DNA of 40,383 nucleotides from Methylococcales bacterium (GCA_028713055.1 JAQTOX010000009.1:1-40383); one strand, 5' to 3'. Counted from the first letter of the stretch, positions 8,115 through 18,529 are shown. Program-made: numbers and translations. The notes: generated by a model from the letters alone, not told the origin.

Positions 8115-8331
8115 TTTTTATAAGGTGTTGTAATGCGATATAAAATGGGAGCGGCAATGTTGTTGCGTCATCAAACAGTCATAAATGGGTTGTTAGAATG
8201 ACTATCTTTATTTTTTAAGGGACTTGAACCCGTTATTTTTACCTTCCGTAATTCAATTTATCCCTATTTTTAAATTTCAGGTTCATCGAGTAAATTATGT
8301 CATCCAAGTTAATGCAGGTAAGTGATCAAGC

Positions 8332-10545
8332 ATGAAAACTAACATGATAAGTTTCAAAGAAAAAATCACATTAGGCTTCTTTGCCATTATCGGTTTAATG
8401 GTCATAGTAATCACTTCCACGATGATTAACTATGCCCATACTGAACAGGATTTGCAAAAAATTAAAAATGTGTTTTTGCCGAATGCTTTACTATCAGGGC
8501 AAATGGCGCGTGATGTTGTTCAAGTTCAACAATTTTTAAATAATGTTTCGGCAACACGCAATAATGCAGGCTATGCCGATGCTGAACGCTCGCGCGAAGA
8601 TTTTAAAAATGGTTTAGAACAATACCGACAATATGTTGCTGACGATCCTGATAAAACGAAAGCCATTGCCACATTAGAGATGGGATTTAATTCGTTTTAT
8701 GCGGATGGTAAGCGAATGACAGAGGCCTATTTGAATGAAGGGCAGGAAGCAGGCGATCGAATTATGAATGATTTTGATCATGCCGCGAGTAAATTGTCAT
8801 CGCAAATGATTCGATTGAGAAATAGTGAATCGAACGGTGTGAAATCAAGCATTCAAAACATTTTTGATGATACGCATCAAATGCGAAATACCTTGTGGAT
8901 AATGGCGTTCGTTATTATTTCTATGGCAATTGCCATTGCCTTATTATTAAGTCGTCATCTAGGAAAACAATTGGGGATTGATCCAATTCAAGCGAAAGGA
9001 ATTGCAAAAGAAATTGCAGATGGTCATTTGTCGCGGGAGATTACACTTCGTAAAGGCGATAAAGATAGTTTGTTGCATTCGATTAAAAATATGCAGCAAA
9101 AATTATTGATTCGTCGAACTGAAGAAAGGCACGCGGCGGCGGAAATTTTACGTATTAAAATCGGATTAGATAACGCGAGCAAAGGCATTATGATGGCAGA
9201 CAATAATCGAAATCTTGTCTATCTCAATAATGCGGCAAAGAAGATATTGAAAGTATATGAAACTGAAGTCGAAGAGCAATCCTTACATTTTGATGTTGAA
9301 AATTTGATTGGTCTGAATATTGACATGTTTCATAAGAATTCTGCCCATCAAATAAAGTTACTCGATTCGTTAACGGAAAGTATTTTTTCGTATGCAAAAC
9401 TAGGTAGCCGGATGATGACCGTCGTTGCCAGTCCAATAATCAATGAACAAGGAGAACGTTTAGGTACGGTTGCTGAATGGTATGACTGTACTGCTGAAGC
9501 TGTTGTTGAAGAAGAAGTTGCCAAAATTGTAAAAGCAGCGAGTTGCGGTGATTTTTCACAACGATTTAATCTGGAAGATAAAGAAGATTTTTTACTCGAC
9601 TTAACGCAAGGTTTAAATCAATTATTGAATACTTGCGAAACCGGTTTGAAAGACATAGCACAAGTGTTAGCGGCTATTTCAAATGGCGATCTAACAAAAA
9701 AAATTACAAGTGATTATGAAGGAACTTTTGGACAGCTTAAACACGATACTAATACGACGGTTGAAACACTCAAAATTATGATTGAACAAATCAGAAGTGC
9801 GACGGATAGCATTTATAGTGGTTCAAAAGAAATCGCCGCTGGTAATAATGACTTGTCATCGCGTACTGAAATGCAAGGTACACATTTACAAGAAACGACA
9901 ATGAGCATGAAACAGCTCACTCAATCGGTGCAAAATAATGTCAATAACGCACACCAAGCCGATTGTTTAGTGACAAACTCCGTTACTATCGCAATGGAGG
10001 GAGGAAAAGTTGTCGAAAATGTGATTGCAATGATGGGCAACATCAATGAATCATCACGACGCATTGAAGACATAATCGCCGTAATTGATGATATTGCCTT
10101 TCAAACCAACATTCTCGCGCTAAATGCCGCAGTAGAAGCTGCAAGAGCTGGTGAACAAGGAAAAGGTTTCGCAGTAGTTGCAACAGAAGTTCGAAACTTA
10201 GCACAACGTGCCGCAATAGCTGCTGATGAAATTAAAAAACTAATTGCCGATTCTGTTTCGAAAGTAAATAACGGCAGTCAATTGGTAGAACAAGCTGGGC
10301 AAACGATGGATAAAATCATTGTTGCCATTCAAGGTGTCACACAAATTATGAGTGAAATCAGTGGTGCGTCGACTGAACAAAATGCGGACATTATTCGGGT
10401 AAATCAAGCTATTAGCCAAATGGATAACGCTACGCAACAAAATGCCGCATTAGTTGAACAATCGGCAGCCGCCGCTGAATCACTCGAAGAGCAAGCTCAA
10501 AACTTAGCTGTTGTTATACGAAATTTCAAAATAGAAGAGAGCTAA
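8332..10545 (+). CDS. Methyl-accepting chemotaxis protein, membrane-bound, with PAS-like region
   Basis: This is a chemoreceptor that would signal to CheA. The 737-residue protein has a membrane segment at about 13-32, a helical periplasmic sensor at about 33-185, a second membrane segment at about 187-207 (LWIMAFVIISMAIAIALLL) and a HAMP domain after it. A PAS-like stretch (about 270-385, with GIMMADNNRNLVYLNNAA) follows, then more HAMP-like sequence and the signalling domain. The conserved hairpin tip lies at about 582-622 (DDIAFQTNILALNAAVEAA, then [14 protein letters not shown]). There is no C-terminal CheR-binding pentapeptide. CAGGTAAGTG about 7-16 bases before the ATG may be a weak ribosome binding site. 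It is divergent from recB and is not next to other che genes. The ligand is unknown. Confidence 0.92.
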   Translation: MKTNMISFKEKITLGFFAIIGLMVIVITSTMINYAHTEQDLQKIKNVFLPNALLSGQMARDVVQVQQFLNNVSATRNNAGYADAERSREDFKNGLEQYRQYVADDPDKTKAIATLEMGFNSFYADGKRMTEAYLNEGQEAGDRIMNDFDHAASKLSSQMIRLRNSESNGVKSSIQNIFDDTHQMRNTLWIMAFVIISMAIAIALLLSRHLGKQLGIDPIQAKGIAKEIADGHLSREITLRKGDKDSLLHSIKNMQQKLLIRRTEERHAAAEILRIKIGLDNASKGIMMADNNRNLVYLNNAAKKILKVYETEVEEQSLHFDVENLIGLNIDMFHKNSAHQIKLLDSLTESIFSYAKLGSRMMTVVASPIINEQGERLGTVAEWYDCTAEAVVEEEVAKIVKAASCGDFSQRFNLEDKEDFLLDLTQGLNQLLNTCETGLKDIAQVLAAISNGDLTKKITSDYEGTFGQLKHDTNTTVETLKIMIEQIRSATDSIYSGSKEIAAGNNDLSSRTEMQGTHLQETTMSMKQLTQSVQNNVNNAHQADCLVTNSVTIAMEGGKVVENVIAMMGNINESSRRIEDIIAVIDDIAFQTNILALNAAVEAARAGEQGKGFAVVATEVRNLAQRAAIAADEIKKLIADSVSKVNNGSQLVEQAGQTMDKIIVAIQGVTQIMSEISGASTEQNADIIRVNQAISQMDNATQQNAALVEQSAAAAESLEEQAQNLAVVIRNFKIEES

Positions 10546-10604
10546 GTGATACGTCTTAGTTAAGTTTTTTGAAATATTCTTTTTTTCCTTTTTAGCCTTT
10601 AAAT

Positions 10605-11297
10605 ATGCCTAATTTTATTATTCTCGTTGTTGAAGACGAAGACGCTATCAGAGAAATGTTGGTTGTCGTGTTAGAACAAGCAGGCTTTACCGTACAAGCC
10701 GTACCAAATGCCGAAGACGCGCAACGTTTTTTAAACGATACGCTTCCAGATTTAATTTTGTTGGATTGGATGTTGCCAAATCTAAATGGGGTGGAATGGG
10801 CAAGACGTTTACGCAAAGAGCCTATTTATCAAGAATTGCCTATTATTTTACTTACGGCGCGAGGTGAAGAAGAGGACAAAATTCGCGGTTTTGGGTGCGG
10901 CATCGATGATTACATGACCAAACCATTTTCGCCGCGTGAATTGGTGGCTCGATTACGTGCCGTGTTGCGGCGTAGCAGTAAACATCAATGGTCTCCACAG
11001 ATTATTGTCGGGGATTTAACGTTGGATACAGAGCAGCATCGGCTTATGATTAGCGATAAAGTTGTCGAAGTTAGCCCAACGGAATTTCGTTTAATGCAGT
11101 TTTTTATGACCCATCCCGATAAGGTATTTAACCGCACACAGTTGCTTGATCAAGTCTGGGGACGTAGTGTGTACATTGAGGAACGTACTGTGGATGTCCA
11201 TATTCGCCGTCTACGCAAAATTTTGGAAGCCTACGGACGTGAAGAATTAGTCCAAACTGTGCGTGGCTTTGGCTATCGATTTTCAGTTACGCAGTAA
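10605..11297 (+). CDS. phoB: Phosphate regulon response regulator PhoB
   Basis: PhoB is the DNA-binding response regulator for phosphate starvation genes. The 230-residue protein has a receiver domain (about 1-120) with the acidic pair in VVEDED, phospho-acceptor D54 in LLDWMLP, the conserved Thr/Ala in LLTARG and the Lys in MTKPFSP. A winged-helix OmpR/PhoB output domain (about 130-228) ends with RTVDVHIRRLRKILE and VRGFGYRF. DWMLPNLNGVEWARRLR is typical of PhoB rather than OmpR. phoR follows 12 bases after the stop, the usual arrangement. No Shine-Dalgarno sequence precedes the ATG. The upstream gap of 59 bases shows no obvious Pho box. Confidence 0.92.
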   Translation: MPNFIILVVEDEDAIREMLVVVLEQAGFTVQAVPNAEDAQRFLNDTLPDLILLDWMLPNLNGVEWARRLRKEPIYQELPIILLTARGEEEDKIRGFGCGIDDYMTKPFSPRELVARLRAVLRRSSKHQWSPQIIVGDLTLDTEQHRLMISDKVVEVSPTEFRLMQFFMTHPDKVFNRTQLLDQVWGRSVYIEERTVDVHIRRLRKILEAYGREELVQTVRGFGYRFSVTQ

Positions 11298-11309
11298 TGA
11301 GGTTTATGA

Positions 11310-12590
11310 ATGGCAATTTGGCAACGTGAAATAATTACTTTTTTACTGTTGTTTCTAGTGGTGTGTGTGGTTGGTCTATTTACGAAATTATTTTTGCCAT
11401 TACTTTTTGCATTGACGTTTTTTTCGTTATGTCGACATTTATATCAAATCCATCGCTTTGAAAAATGGTTGCGTACCGGTGGACAAAGCGATTATCCAAA
11501 AACGACAGGCGTGTGGGAAGAAATTTATTATCACGTTTATCGAATCAGAAAAAATAACAAACGTCGTAAAAAGAAACTTAGCAAAATGGTCGATCAGTTT
11601 CGGCAATCTACCGAAGCCTTGCCTGATGCAGCTGTCGTATTAAATGCTACGGATGAAATTGAATGGGCGAATAAAGCTGCTCGTGATGTTTTAGGTCTAA
11701 AGCAGTCCGATAAAGGGCAACGCATTCCCAATTTGATTCGTTTTCCTGAATTTATTCAATATCTGAAATCCAAACAATATGACGAGCCTGTCGTTTTACC
11801 GTCACCCATCAACAATCAGATTACTCTAGCCGTTCGTATCATCAATTATGGCGCAGGTTTACGTTTGTTATTGGCACAAGATGTGACGCAATTAAAACAA
11901 ATGGAACGAATGCGGAAAGATTTTGTGGCGAATGTGTCGCATGAATTACGCACTCCGTTGACGGTAATTAAAGGCTATTTGGAAACCTTTCAAGATTTAG
12001 ATTCTGGTACATCGTCGCTACTGACTACTTCATTGAAAAATATGTTAGGGCAAACGGATAGAATGCAGTATTTAGTTGATGATTTGCTGTTGTTAGCACA
12101 TTTAGAAACTAAAAGTAAAATGCACGAACTCGTCAATATTCCTGCATTACTTACCCAAATTTGCCACGAAAATGAAGCGATTCTTGGAGAGGGACGAATT
12201 CAATTAACGTTAGATTCTGATGCTCAGTTGGTGGGTGAAGAACATGAATTACGCAGTGCGTTTACTAATTTATTGGGTAATGCGTTGAAATACTCTCCTG
12301 AAAATACGCCTGTACAAATTCATTGGCATCAAACGCCAGATGGACTTTTACTCGATATTATTGATCAAGGCGAAGGGATTTCAGAGGCGGATGTTTCACG
12401 GGTAACAGAACGTTTTTATCGTGTTGAGACTAAACGTTCCAAAAAAATAAATGGTACAGGTCTAGGTTTAGCGATTGTGAAACATGTTTTAATGCGGCAT
12501 GATGCACAGCTTATTATTCGCAGTGAATTAGGTAAAGGCAGTTGTTTTCAGTGTGTTTTTCCGCTTAAACGATTGAGTGTAAATGATTAA
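11310..12590 (+). CDS. phoR: Phosphate regulon sensor histidine kinase PhoR
   Basis: PhoR is the membrane-associated kinase that phosphorylates PhoB. The 426-residue protein is of typical PhoR length. It has a hydrophobic N-terminus with two close membrane segments (about 9-42) and almost no periplasmic loop, as in E. coli PhoR. A basic linker follows, then a PAS domain (about 103-190; ALPDAAVVLNATDEIEWANK). The dimerisation/phospho-transfer helix has H211 in VSHELRTPL, and the ATPase domain has an N box (LLGNALKYSP), G1 (DQGEGI) and G2 (GTGLGLAIVKH). The ribosome binding site is the GAGG at 11299-11302. The short gap after phoB indicates co-transcription. Confidence 0.92.
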   Translation: MAIWQREIITFLLLFLVVCVVGLFTKLFLPLLFALTFFSLCRHLYQIHRFEKWLRTGGQSDYPKTTGVWEEIYYHVYRIRKNNKRRKKKLSKMVDQFRQSTEALPDAAVVLNATDEIEWANKAARDVLGLKQSDKGQRIPNLIRFPEFIQYLKSKQYDEPVVLPSPINNQITLAVRIINYGAGLRLLLAQDVTQLKQMERMRKDFVANVSHELRTPLTVIKGYLETFQDLDSGTSSLLTTSLKNMLGQTDRMQYLVDDLLLLAHLETKSKMHELVNIPALLTQICHENEAILGEGRIQLTLDSDAQLVGEEHELRSAFTNLLGNALKYSPENTPVQIHWHQTPDGLLLDIIDQGEGISEADVSRVTERFYRVETKRSKKINGTGLGLAIVKHVLMRHDAQLIIRSELGKGSCFQCVFPLKRLSVND

Positions 12591-12643
12591 CTTGTTCATG
12601 TGAAAATATCTGCTAACAGTTATTTTTGAGGAAGGATGACGTA

Positions 12644-13234
12644 ATGAAAGAAACAATCAAAAGATTTTTAAATTATTTTTTAATCGGGATTTTTGCAGTT
12701 ATTCCGATTGCACTGGTGATTAAAATTCTGTTTTTCGTAAGAGATTTGTTGGCGGATATGGTGCGTTTTGTTTACGGCTACGCGGACAATACGATTTACA
12801 CGATTTTATTTTTAACATTGAGTTTTGTGGTTTTGGTATCCATTGGACATAAATTAGCCGTTGAAGGACGGGTTTGGTTTATTACATTGATTGATGCGGC
12901 AATTGAAAAAATTCCATTTTTAAATACCATTTACCGTGTGTTGAAAAAAGTAATCAGTATGTTTTCAAGTAGCGATCAGCAGTTTGCGAAAGAAGTGGTG
13001 TATGTTGAATATCCTAAGGAAGACGTTTGGGTTCCGGCCTACGTCACTAACCGTTTTGAGAACAAATATGTGTTGTTCATTCCTACGTCACCAAATCCAA
13101 CATCAGGTTTTACAGTGATTGTAGATAAAAACAAAGTGATTAAATCGCAAATGAACATCGAAGAAGCAAGTAGTTTTATTGTTAGTATCGGTGTTGATTA
13201 CGATAAAGTTTCTGAGTTAAATAAACTACCTTGA
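12644..13234 (+). CDS. DUF502 family inner-membrane protein
   Basis: This 196-residue protein matches the DUF502 family of unknown function. It has two membrane segments near the N-terminus (about 9-30, FLIGIFAVIPIALVIKILFF; and about 48-68, TIYTILFLTLSFVVLVSIG). A soluble C-terminal domain follows, with the family-like stretch IEKIPFLNTIYRVLKK and later FIPTSPNPTSGF. The frame is open to a TTG at 12626, but the ATG at 12644 has a strong GAGGAAGGATGAC just before it and gives the expected N-terminus. It follows phoR by 53 bases and may be read through from phoBR. A perfect-stem terminator lies directly after it. Confidence 0.85.
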   Translation: MKETIKRFLNYFLIGIFAVIPIALVIKILFFVRDLLADMVRFVYGYADNTIYTILFLTLSFVVLVSIGHKLAVEGRVWFITLIDAAIEKIPFLNTIYRVLKKVISMFSSSDQQFAKEVVYVEYPKEDVWVPAYVTNRFENKYVLFIPTSPNPTSGFTVIVDKNKVIKSQMNIEEASSFIVSIGVDYDKVSELNKLP

Positions 13235-13248
13235 AATAATGGGTAATA

Positions 13249-13282
13249 AAAAAGGCTCAAAGTGGTTACTTTGAGCCTTTTT
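13249..13282. terminator. Bidirectional intrinsic terminator between DUF502 gene and oadB
   Basis: A perfect 15-base-pair stem, AAAAAGGCTCAAAGT at 13249-13263 and its complement at 13268-13282, has a GGTT loop. The A-run and T-run flanks give a U-tract on either strand. It lies between two convergent genes, so it probably ends both operons. Confidence 0.92.
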
Positions 13283-13297
13283 CGTTTCAAATAAAAA

Positions 13298-14425
13298 TTA
13301 CTTAATCAAACTCAACAATACACCAGCGGCTACTGCCGAACCAATAACTCCGGCAACATTCGGTCCCATCGCGTGCATCAATAAGAAATTATGCGGATTG
13401 CTTTCTAAACCAATTTTGTTCGCAACTCGTGCTGCCATTGGAACAGCCGAAACCCCTGCCGCACCAATTAACGGGTTAATCGGCGTGTCACTAAAGCGAT
13501 TCATCAATTTCGCCATCATGATGCCAGACGCTGTCCCAATTGCAAACGCTACCGCCCCTAACGCCAGAATTCCTAATGTTTTTACTTGCAAAAATGCTTC
13601 CGCGCTGAGTTTTGAACCCACGGCCAAACCCAAGAAAATTGTTACGATGTTAATCAGTTCGTTTTGCGCGGTTTGACTCAAACGATCAACAACGCCGCAC
13701 GCATTCATTAAATTACCTAACGCAAACATACCCACTAACGGTGTTGCAGAAGGTAATAACAAAATTGACAGCAATAGCAGCGTTAAGGGAAACAGAATTT
13801 TTTCGGTTTTGCTAACGTGACGCAGTTGCTGCATTTCAATTTTACGTTCAGCCTCCGTGGTTAATGCACGCATAATTGGCGGTTGAATCAACGGTACTAA
13901 TGCCATATATGAGTAAGCGGCAACCGCAATTGCACCTAATAAATCTGGCGCAAGTTTCGAAGCCACATAAATTGCCGTAGGACCATCTGCACCACCGATA
14001 ATACCAATCGCTGCCGCATCTTTAAGTGAAAATTCCAAACCAGGAATCACATTTAAAGCCAACGCACCAATCAGTGACGCGAAAATGCCAACTTGTGCCG
14101 CAGCACCAAGCAACAAAGTTTTAGGATTTGCCAACATCGGACCAAAATCCGTCATTGCACCAACGCCCATAAAAATCAGCAACGGAAAAATACCGAGTTT
14201 AATACCGTAATATAAAAAATAGAGGATGCCACCTTCTTCTGCGATTCCGGCGACGGGAATGTTACTCAAAATCGCACCGAAACCAATCGGCAATAACAAC
14301 AACGGTTCAAAGCCTTTTTTTATTGCCAAAAACAACAACAAAAAGCCAATCAGCATCATAAATGCTTGACCAGCAGTGAAGTTGTAAATGCCAGTGCTTT
14401 GCCACAATGAAATCAAATTTTCCAT
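13298..14425 (-). CDS. oadB: Oxaloacetate decarboxylase, beta subunit (sodium pump)
   Basis: OadB is the integral membrane subunit that decarboxylates carboxybiotin and uses the energy to export sodium ions. The 375-residue protein is almost wholly hydrophobic with about nine or more membrane segments. The family signature [13 protein letters not shown], holding the aspartate involved in sodium transport, is present, as is the conserved C-terminal [20 protein letters not shown]. It is shorter than the 433-residue Klebsiella protein but within the range of the OadB/GcdB/MmdB family. It follows oadA by 11 bases and is last in the operon, ending at the terminator. The neighbouring carboxyltransferase supports oxaloacetate as substrate rather than methylmalonyl-CoA or glutaconyl-CoA. 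Confidence 0.93.
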   Translation of the reverse strand: MENLISLWQSTGIYNFTAGQAFMMLIGFLLLFLAIKKGFEPLLLLPIGFGAILSNIPVAGIAEEGGILYFLYYGIKLGIFPLLIFMGVGAMTDFGPMLANPKTLLLGAAAQVGIFASLIGALALNVIPGLEFSLKDAAAIGIIGGADGPTAIYVASKLAPDLLGAIAVAAYSYMALVPLIQPPIMRALTTEAERKIEMQQLRHVSKTEKILFPLTLLLLSILLLPSATPLVGMFALGNLMNACGVVDRLSQTAQNELINIVTIFLGLAVGSKLSAEAFLQVKTLGILALGAVAFAIGTASGIMMAKLMNRFSDTPINPLIGAAGVSAVPMAARVANKIGLESNPHNFLLMHAMGPNVAGVIGSAVAAGVLLSLIK

Positions 14426-14436
14426 AACAAACCTTT

Positions 14437-16212
14437 TTAGAGCGAAATTAACACATTGCCACTAGCAACGGCGTTGCCTTCCTTGACGTGAACCGTGCTG
14501 ACTACGCCCGTAAATTTAGAACGCACTTCGGTTTCCATTTTCATCGCCTCCATCAACACGACGACATCGCCTTCTGTAACTTCGCTGCCGATGTTGACCA
14601 ACACTTTTAAAATGTTGCCTGACATAGGCGCATCAATTGTTGCACCACTTCCCGCTACAGCCACTAAGGGTGCAGTCATGGAAACAGCGGGTAAAATGTT
14701 CAATGCGGTACCGCCCGGAGCAACGGCTACATTGAAGTTTTTGCCATCGACATTCACCGTGTAAGTTTCAATGCCTACGTCTTTTTTCGGGGTATTTGCG
14801 GCAGCAAAGGCTTCTGCGTCAGGTTTTGGCTCAAATGCGCTTGGATTATTGCGATTGGCTAAAAATTTCCAGCCCACTTGCGCGAATAAACCGTTAATCA
14901 AAGCGTCTTCGTCCACATTTCCTGCGAGTTTTACATTTTCAATTTTGGCTTTTTCCTGAACATCGGCAATCAATTTATCCATTTCAGCATCGATTAAATC
15001 GGCTGGGCGACATGTAATGGGTTGTGTGCCGTTTAACACTTTTGCTTGTAATTCGGCATTCACTGGCGCAGGCGTAATACCATATTCACCTTTTAAAACC
15101 GCTGCCGTCTCTTTGGTAATCGATTTATAACGCTCGCCATTCATCACGTTCATTACGGCTTGTGTGCCGACAATTTGTGACGTTGGTGTAACCAACGGAA
15201 TAAAACCTAAATCCTCACGCACACGCGGAATTTCTTTCATTACTTCGTCGAATTTATCTGCTGCGCCTTGTTCTTTGAGCTGACTTTCCATATTAGTCAA
15301 CATTCCACCCGGCACTTGTGAGACCAAAATTCGACCGTCAACGCCTTTCAGACCGCCTTCGTATTGAGCATATTTTTTACGAACGTCACGGAAATAATCA
15401 GCAATATCTTCGAGTTTGATTAGATCTAAACCTGTGGCACGTTTTTCACCTTCCAAACTGGCAACGATAGTTTCTGTGGGACTGTGACCGTAAGTCATAC
15501 TAAGTGATGAAATCGCGGTATCAACGTTATCAACACCGGCTTCGACAGCTTTGATTAAAGTTGCAACACTCAAACCTGTTGTTGCATGGCAATGTAAATG
15601 GATCGGAATTGAAGTGCTTTTTTTCAATTTAGACACTAATTCAAAAGCTTCATAGGGTTTTAATAATCCTGCCATGTCTTTAATACAAATCGAATCTGCC
15701 CCCATATTTTCAATGGTTTTGCCTAAATCAATCCATGTTTGTAATGTATGGACAGGGCTAGTCGTGTAGGAAATTGTACCTTGTGCGTGTTTTTCAGTCC
15801 GTTTGACGGCTTTAATTGCATGTTCGATGTTACGCATATCGTTCATTGCGTCGAAAATACGAAACACGTCAATTCCATTTATCGCACAACGCTCAATAAA
15901 TTTATCGACTACATCGTCGGCATAATGGCGATAACCGAGCAAATTTTGACCACGCAACAGCATTTGTTGCGGAGTTTTTGGCATTGCGGCTTTTAAATTA
16001 CGCAATCTTTCCCAAGGATCTTCGCCCAAATAGCGAATACACGCATCGAATGTTGCGCCCCCCCATGATTCAATTGACCAGTAACCAATGTCATCTAATT
16101 GGGCGCAAATTGGCAACATATCTTCGGTACGAATGCGCGTAGCTAAAATAGATTGATGTGCGTCACGTAAAACGACTTCGGTGATACCTAATTTTTTGGT
16201 GTTGGTAGCCAT
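14437..16212 (-). CDS. oadA: Oxaloacetate decarboxylase, alpha subunit (biotin carboxyltransferase)
   Basis: OadA transfers the carboxyl group of oxaloacetate to its own biotin, giving pyruvate. The 591-residue protein has an N-terminal TIM-barrel carboxyltransferase domain with [14 protein letters not shown] near residues 14-27, the metal-binding [11 protein letters not shown] around 206 and a carboxylase association domain at about 300-460. A Pro/Ala linker region and a C-terminal biotinyl domain follow, with biotin lysine in [16 protein letters not shown] about 8 bases before the ATG is a good ribosome binding site. The order oadG-oadA-oadB is the standard one. Pyruvate carboxylase subunit B is a related alternative, but the flanking oadB and oadG make the decarboxylase clear. 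Confidence 0.95.
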   Translation of the reverse strand: MATNTKKLGITEVVLRDAHQSILATRIRTEDMLPICAQLDDIGYWSIESWGGATFDACIRYLGEDPWERLRNLKAAMPKTPQQMLLRGQNLLGYRHYADDVVDKFIERCAINGIDVFRIFDAMNDMRNIEHAIKAVKRTEKHAQGTISYTTSPVHTLQTWIDLGKTIENMGADSICIKDMAGLLKPYEAFELVSKLKKSTSIPIHLHCHATTGLSVATLIKAVEAGVDNVDTAISSLSMTYGHSPTETIVASLEGEKRATGLDLIKLEDIADYFRDVRKKYAQYEGGLKGVDGRILVSQVPGGMLTNMESQLKEQGAADKFDEVMKEIPRVREDLGFIPLVTPTSQIVGTQAVMNVMNGERYKSITKETAAVLKGEYGITPAPVNAELQAKVLNGTQPITCRPADLIDAEMDKLIADVQEKAKIENVKLAGNVDEDALINGLFAQVGWKFLANRNNPSAFEPKPDAEAFAAANTPKKDVGIETYTVNVDGKNFNVAVAPGGTALNILPAVSMTAPLVAVAGSGATIDAPMSGNILKVLVNIGSEVTEGDVVVLMEAMKMETEVRSKFTGVVSTVHVKEGNAVASGNVLISL

Positions 16213-16301
16213 TCTTAATATCTCTCCTATTTGCTGTGCAGTTCTTGTAGGCGACTGTTTAGCGTTTAGTTGGCGGTTAAAAGGTGTAGGGGTTAGGTTG
16301 T

Positions 16302-16538
16302 TTAATGCGTACTGCGATATTGATGTACTGCCGCAGTAATCGCCGCAATATAATTCTTGTCAGTTGCAGTGCTTTGAGAAACAGGAATGCTAATGCTTAA
16401 CGTAGGCTCTTCGGGAAGATAACGCTGTATCAATCCAGACATTACGTTAATCACAACAACCAGCATGGTTAAAAATAAAAACACAATGCCCATGCCTGCA
16501 AACATCAATTCTATGCCACTGCTCATAAGTTCTGTCAT
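16302..16538 (-). CDS. oadG: Oxaloacetate decarboxylase, gamma subunit
   Basis: OadG is a small membrane protein that assembles the alpha and beta subunits and speeds the decarboxylation. The 78-residue product has one N-terminal membrane segment (about 11-34, [20 protein letters not shown]) typical of the family. A soluble tail follows that ends [14 protein letters not shown], the usual OadG C-terminus. It is the first gene of the minus-strand operon, 89 bases ahead of oadA. The sequence itself is short and weakly conserved, so the context carries much of the identification. Confidence 0.88.
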   Translation of the reverse strand: MTELMSSGIELMFAGMGIVFLFLTMLVVVINVMSGLIQRYLPEEPTLSISIPVSQSTATDKNYIAAITAAVHQYRSTH

Positions 16539-16576
16539 GATTGCTCACTCAGTAAAAATTGTAATCGGTGCATTGT

Positions 16577-16582
16577 ATTATA
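16577..16582 (-). promoter_or_regulatory. Putative -10 element of the oadGAB operon
   Basis: On the minus strand this reads a perfect TATAAT, 38 bases before the oadG start codon. I see no good -35 hexamer at the usual distance, so the promoter may need an activator. Confidence 0.4.
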
Positions 16583-16602
16583 GTTTTTTGAAATTGCGTG
16601 TG

Positions 16603-16630
16603 TTGTGGCGTAAATTTTTGGCGATAATAT
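16603..16630 (+). promoter_or_regulatory. Putative promoter of the yceD-rpmF unit
   Basis: TTGTGG (16603-16608) and TAATAT (16625-16630) are separated by 16 bases, in the divergent region before yceD. The match to the sigma-70 consensus is moderate. Confidence 0.3.
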
Positions 16631-16700
16631 GACTGACGCTAAAAAAGTTATGTAAGTGTCTAGTTTGACGCTTATACCTGTTTCAATATATCATTATCAG

Positions 16701-17228
16701 ATGCAAAATCGACTTCCCGAAATCATTGATCCTACACATCTTGCCGATAAACGCGGCGAATTACATGGACAAATTCTAATTAAACGCTTAACTCGTTTGA
16801 CTGAGAAATTAGTCAATGACGAAGGTGCCGTAACTGTTAATTTATATTTCGGACGTGCAGGACGTACGCCAAAAATTGATGGTAATTTAAAAGCAACTTT
16901 GCAACTTGAATGTCAAAATTGTTTGCAAGGTATTGAATTTGAAATCAATCAGGAAGTGAAATTGGGGGTTGTAATCACCTTTGAACAAGTTGAACGATTA
17001 TCTGAAGAACTTGAGCCTTTGTTGCTTGAAGATGAGACTATTCCCTTAATTACCCTCGTCGAAGACGAATTATTATTGCACTTGCCGGATTGTCCGAAAC
17101 ACACGCATGATTGCATGGCAGGTAAAGCAATCAAAAAACACATCGTTGCTTTCGATGAAGAAGCAGCCATCAAAAAACCTAATCCATTTTCTGTTTTAGC
17201 CCATTTAAAATCTACTGGAGAATCCTAA
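16701..17228 (+). CDS. yceD: YceD family protein (DUF177), 23S rRNA accumulation protein
   Basis: YceD is a conserved protein encoded just before rpmF in many bacteria and linked to 23S rRNA accumulation. The frame opens at a GTG at 16656, but the ATG at 16701 gives [17 protein letters not shown], which matches the start of the E. coli protein, and a length of 175 residues against 173. The family signature LECQNCLQ (a CxxC pair) lies in the middle. A later acidic segment ([11 protein letters not shown]) holds two more Cys and His residues. Its stop codon overlaps the rpmF ATG by one base, so translation is probably coupled. No Shine-Dalgarno sequence is visible before the ATG. Confidence 0.88.
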   Translation: MQNRLPEIIDPTHLADKRGELHGQILIKRLTRLTEKLVNDEGAVTVNLYFGRAGRTPKIDGNLKATLQLECQNCLQGIEFEINQEVKLGVVITFEQVERLSEELEPLLLEDETIPLITLVEDELLLHLPDCPKHTHDCMAGKAIKKHIVAFDEEAAIKKPNPFSVLAHLKSTGES

Positions 17229-17413
17229 TGGCAGTACAAAAGAGTAAAGTTACACGTTCAAGACGCGGACAACGTCGTTCACATGACGCATTAACGGCAA
17301 AAACAATTTCACAAGATCCAATTACCGGTGAAATGCACTTACGTCACCACATGACACCGGATGGTTATTTCAAAGGTCGTCAAATTATTGGTTCTGCTGT
17401 TGAAATTGACTAA
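17228..17413 (+). CDS. rpmF: 50S ribosomal protein L32
   Basis: L32 is a small protein of the large ribosomal subunit. The 61-residue sequence begins [20 protein letters not shown], the hallmark L32 start, and includes the basic segment [16 protein letters not shown]. It lacks the zinc-binding cysteines found in some L32 forms, as is normal for the proteobacterial type. The start overlaps the yceD stop (TAATG). A hairpin with a T-run follows 29 bases after its stop, so transcription into plsX may be attenuated. Confidence 0.97.
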   Translation: MAVQKSKVTRSRRGQRRSHDALTAKTISQDPITGEMHLRHHMTPDGYFKGRQIIGSAVEID

Positions 17414-17442
17414 GCGTTAATTTTTAAGCGAACAAATACCAT

Positions 17443-17475
17443 GCCGAATCAGGGTTTCTGATTCGGCTTCTTTTT
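17443..17475 (+). terminator. Terminator or attenuator between rpmF and plsX
   Basis: A perfect 10-base-pair stem (GCCGAATCAG at 17443-17452 with 17458-17467, loop GGTTT) is followed by TTCTTTTT. It lies between co-directional genes, so it may lower expression of the fab genes relative to rpmF rather than separate them fully. Confidence 0.8.
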
Positions 17476-17500
17476 ATGCACTGCGGAGCAATTGGTCAAC

Positions 17501-18529
17501 GTGAGTTTAACAATTTCCATTGATGCTATGGGCGGCGATTTCGGGGTAGATGTTACCGTTCCCGCATCATTAGTCTGCCTGAGAGAAAATCCAGCCCTAA
17601 CCCTCATTCTAGTTGGTGATGAAACTATTCTTAACCCATTATTAACGCAAGATTTGCCGATTTATGGCGAACGCTTGGTGGTTCAACACGCCTCACAAAC
17701 AGTGGATATGGATGAGTCACCGTCAAAAGCCCTTAAAAATAAAAAAGATTCTTCAATGCGTGTGGCGATTAACCTCGTGCGTGATGGACGCGCTGATGCG
17801 TGTGTCAGTGCAGGAAATACGGGCGCGTTGATGGCGACGGCACGTTTTGTTTTGAAAATGTTAAATGGCATCGACCGCCCCGCCATTATTTCAACCTTGC
17901 CGTCGATTTATGGACACACCCACATGTTAGACTTAGGCGGCAATGTCGATTGCACCGCCGAGCATTTATTTCAATTTGCGGTCATGGGTAATGAACTTGT
18001 GAAAGCAATTGACGGTATTGAAAATCCCCGCGTTGGCTTGCTAAACATCGGCGAAGAAGAGGTTAAAGGCAATGAGCAGGTCAAAGCGACGGCAAAATTG
18101 TTAGAAAATTCTTATCTCAATTATATTGGCTATGTCGAAGGCAATTCGATTAACGCTGGAAATATCAAAGTTGATTTAATAGTTTGCGATGGTTTTGTTG
18201 GGAATGTATCGCTCAAATCGATTGAAGGGGCGGCAAAAATGATAGCCACCACGTTGAAAGAAGCTTTTTCAAAAAATTGGCTGACCCAATTTGCCGCAAT
18301 CGTTGCCTATCCTGTGTTAAAAAGTTTCAAAAATCGTATTGATCCACGCTTGTACAATGGTGCGAGTTTTTTAGGTTTGCGTGGGTTGGTGATTAAAAGT
18401 CATGGCGGTGCAGACGTGTTAGCGTTTAAAACAGCGATTAAATTGGCGGAAGTTGAAGTGCAACATAACGTTATTCAAAAAATTACCGAACAAGTCGAAG
18501 CGACTTTAGCCCAGCGAGTTGCATCATGA
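17501..18529 (+). CDS. plsX: Phosphate acyltransferase PlsX
   Basis: PlsX converts acyl-ACP and phosphate to acyl-phosphate, the first step towards phosphatidic acid with PlsY. The protein has about 342 residues from the GTG at 17501 and begins [15 protein letters not shown], the family signature. Other family stretches are [28 protein letters not shown] and ICDGFVGN-like [16 protein letters not shown] at 17492 is possible and would add three residues. GGAG at 17485-17488 lies 3 bases from the TTG and 12 from the GTG, so the start is not certain. I prefer the GTG for its match to family N-termini. Its stop overlaps the fabH start (ATGA). Confidence 0.94.
   Translation: MSLTISIDAMGGDFGVDVTVPASLVCLRENPALTLILVGDETILNPLLTQDLPIYGERLVVQHASQTVDMDESPSKALKNKKDSSMRVAINLVRDGRADACVSAGNTGALMATARFVLKMLNGIDRPAIISTLPSIYGHTHMLDLGGNVDCTAEHLFQFAVMGNELVKAIDGIENPRVGLLNIGEEEVKGNEQVKATAKLLENSYLNYIGYVEGNSINAGNIKVDLIVCDGFVGNVSLKSIEGAAKMIATTLKEAFSKNWLTQFAAIVAYPVLKSFKNRIDPRLYNGASFLGLRGLVIKSHGGADVLAFKTAIKLAEVEVQHNVIQKITEQVEATLAQRVAS

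Noticed and set aside
8217..8290. Possible tRNA on the minus strand around a T-arm-like sequence
   Set aside because: Only the T-arm matches. No acceptor, D-arm or anticodon stem can be folded in the adjacent 60 bases.
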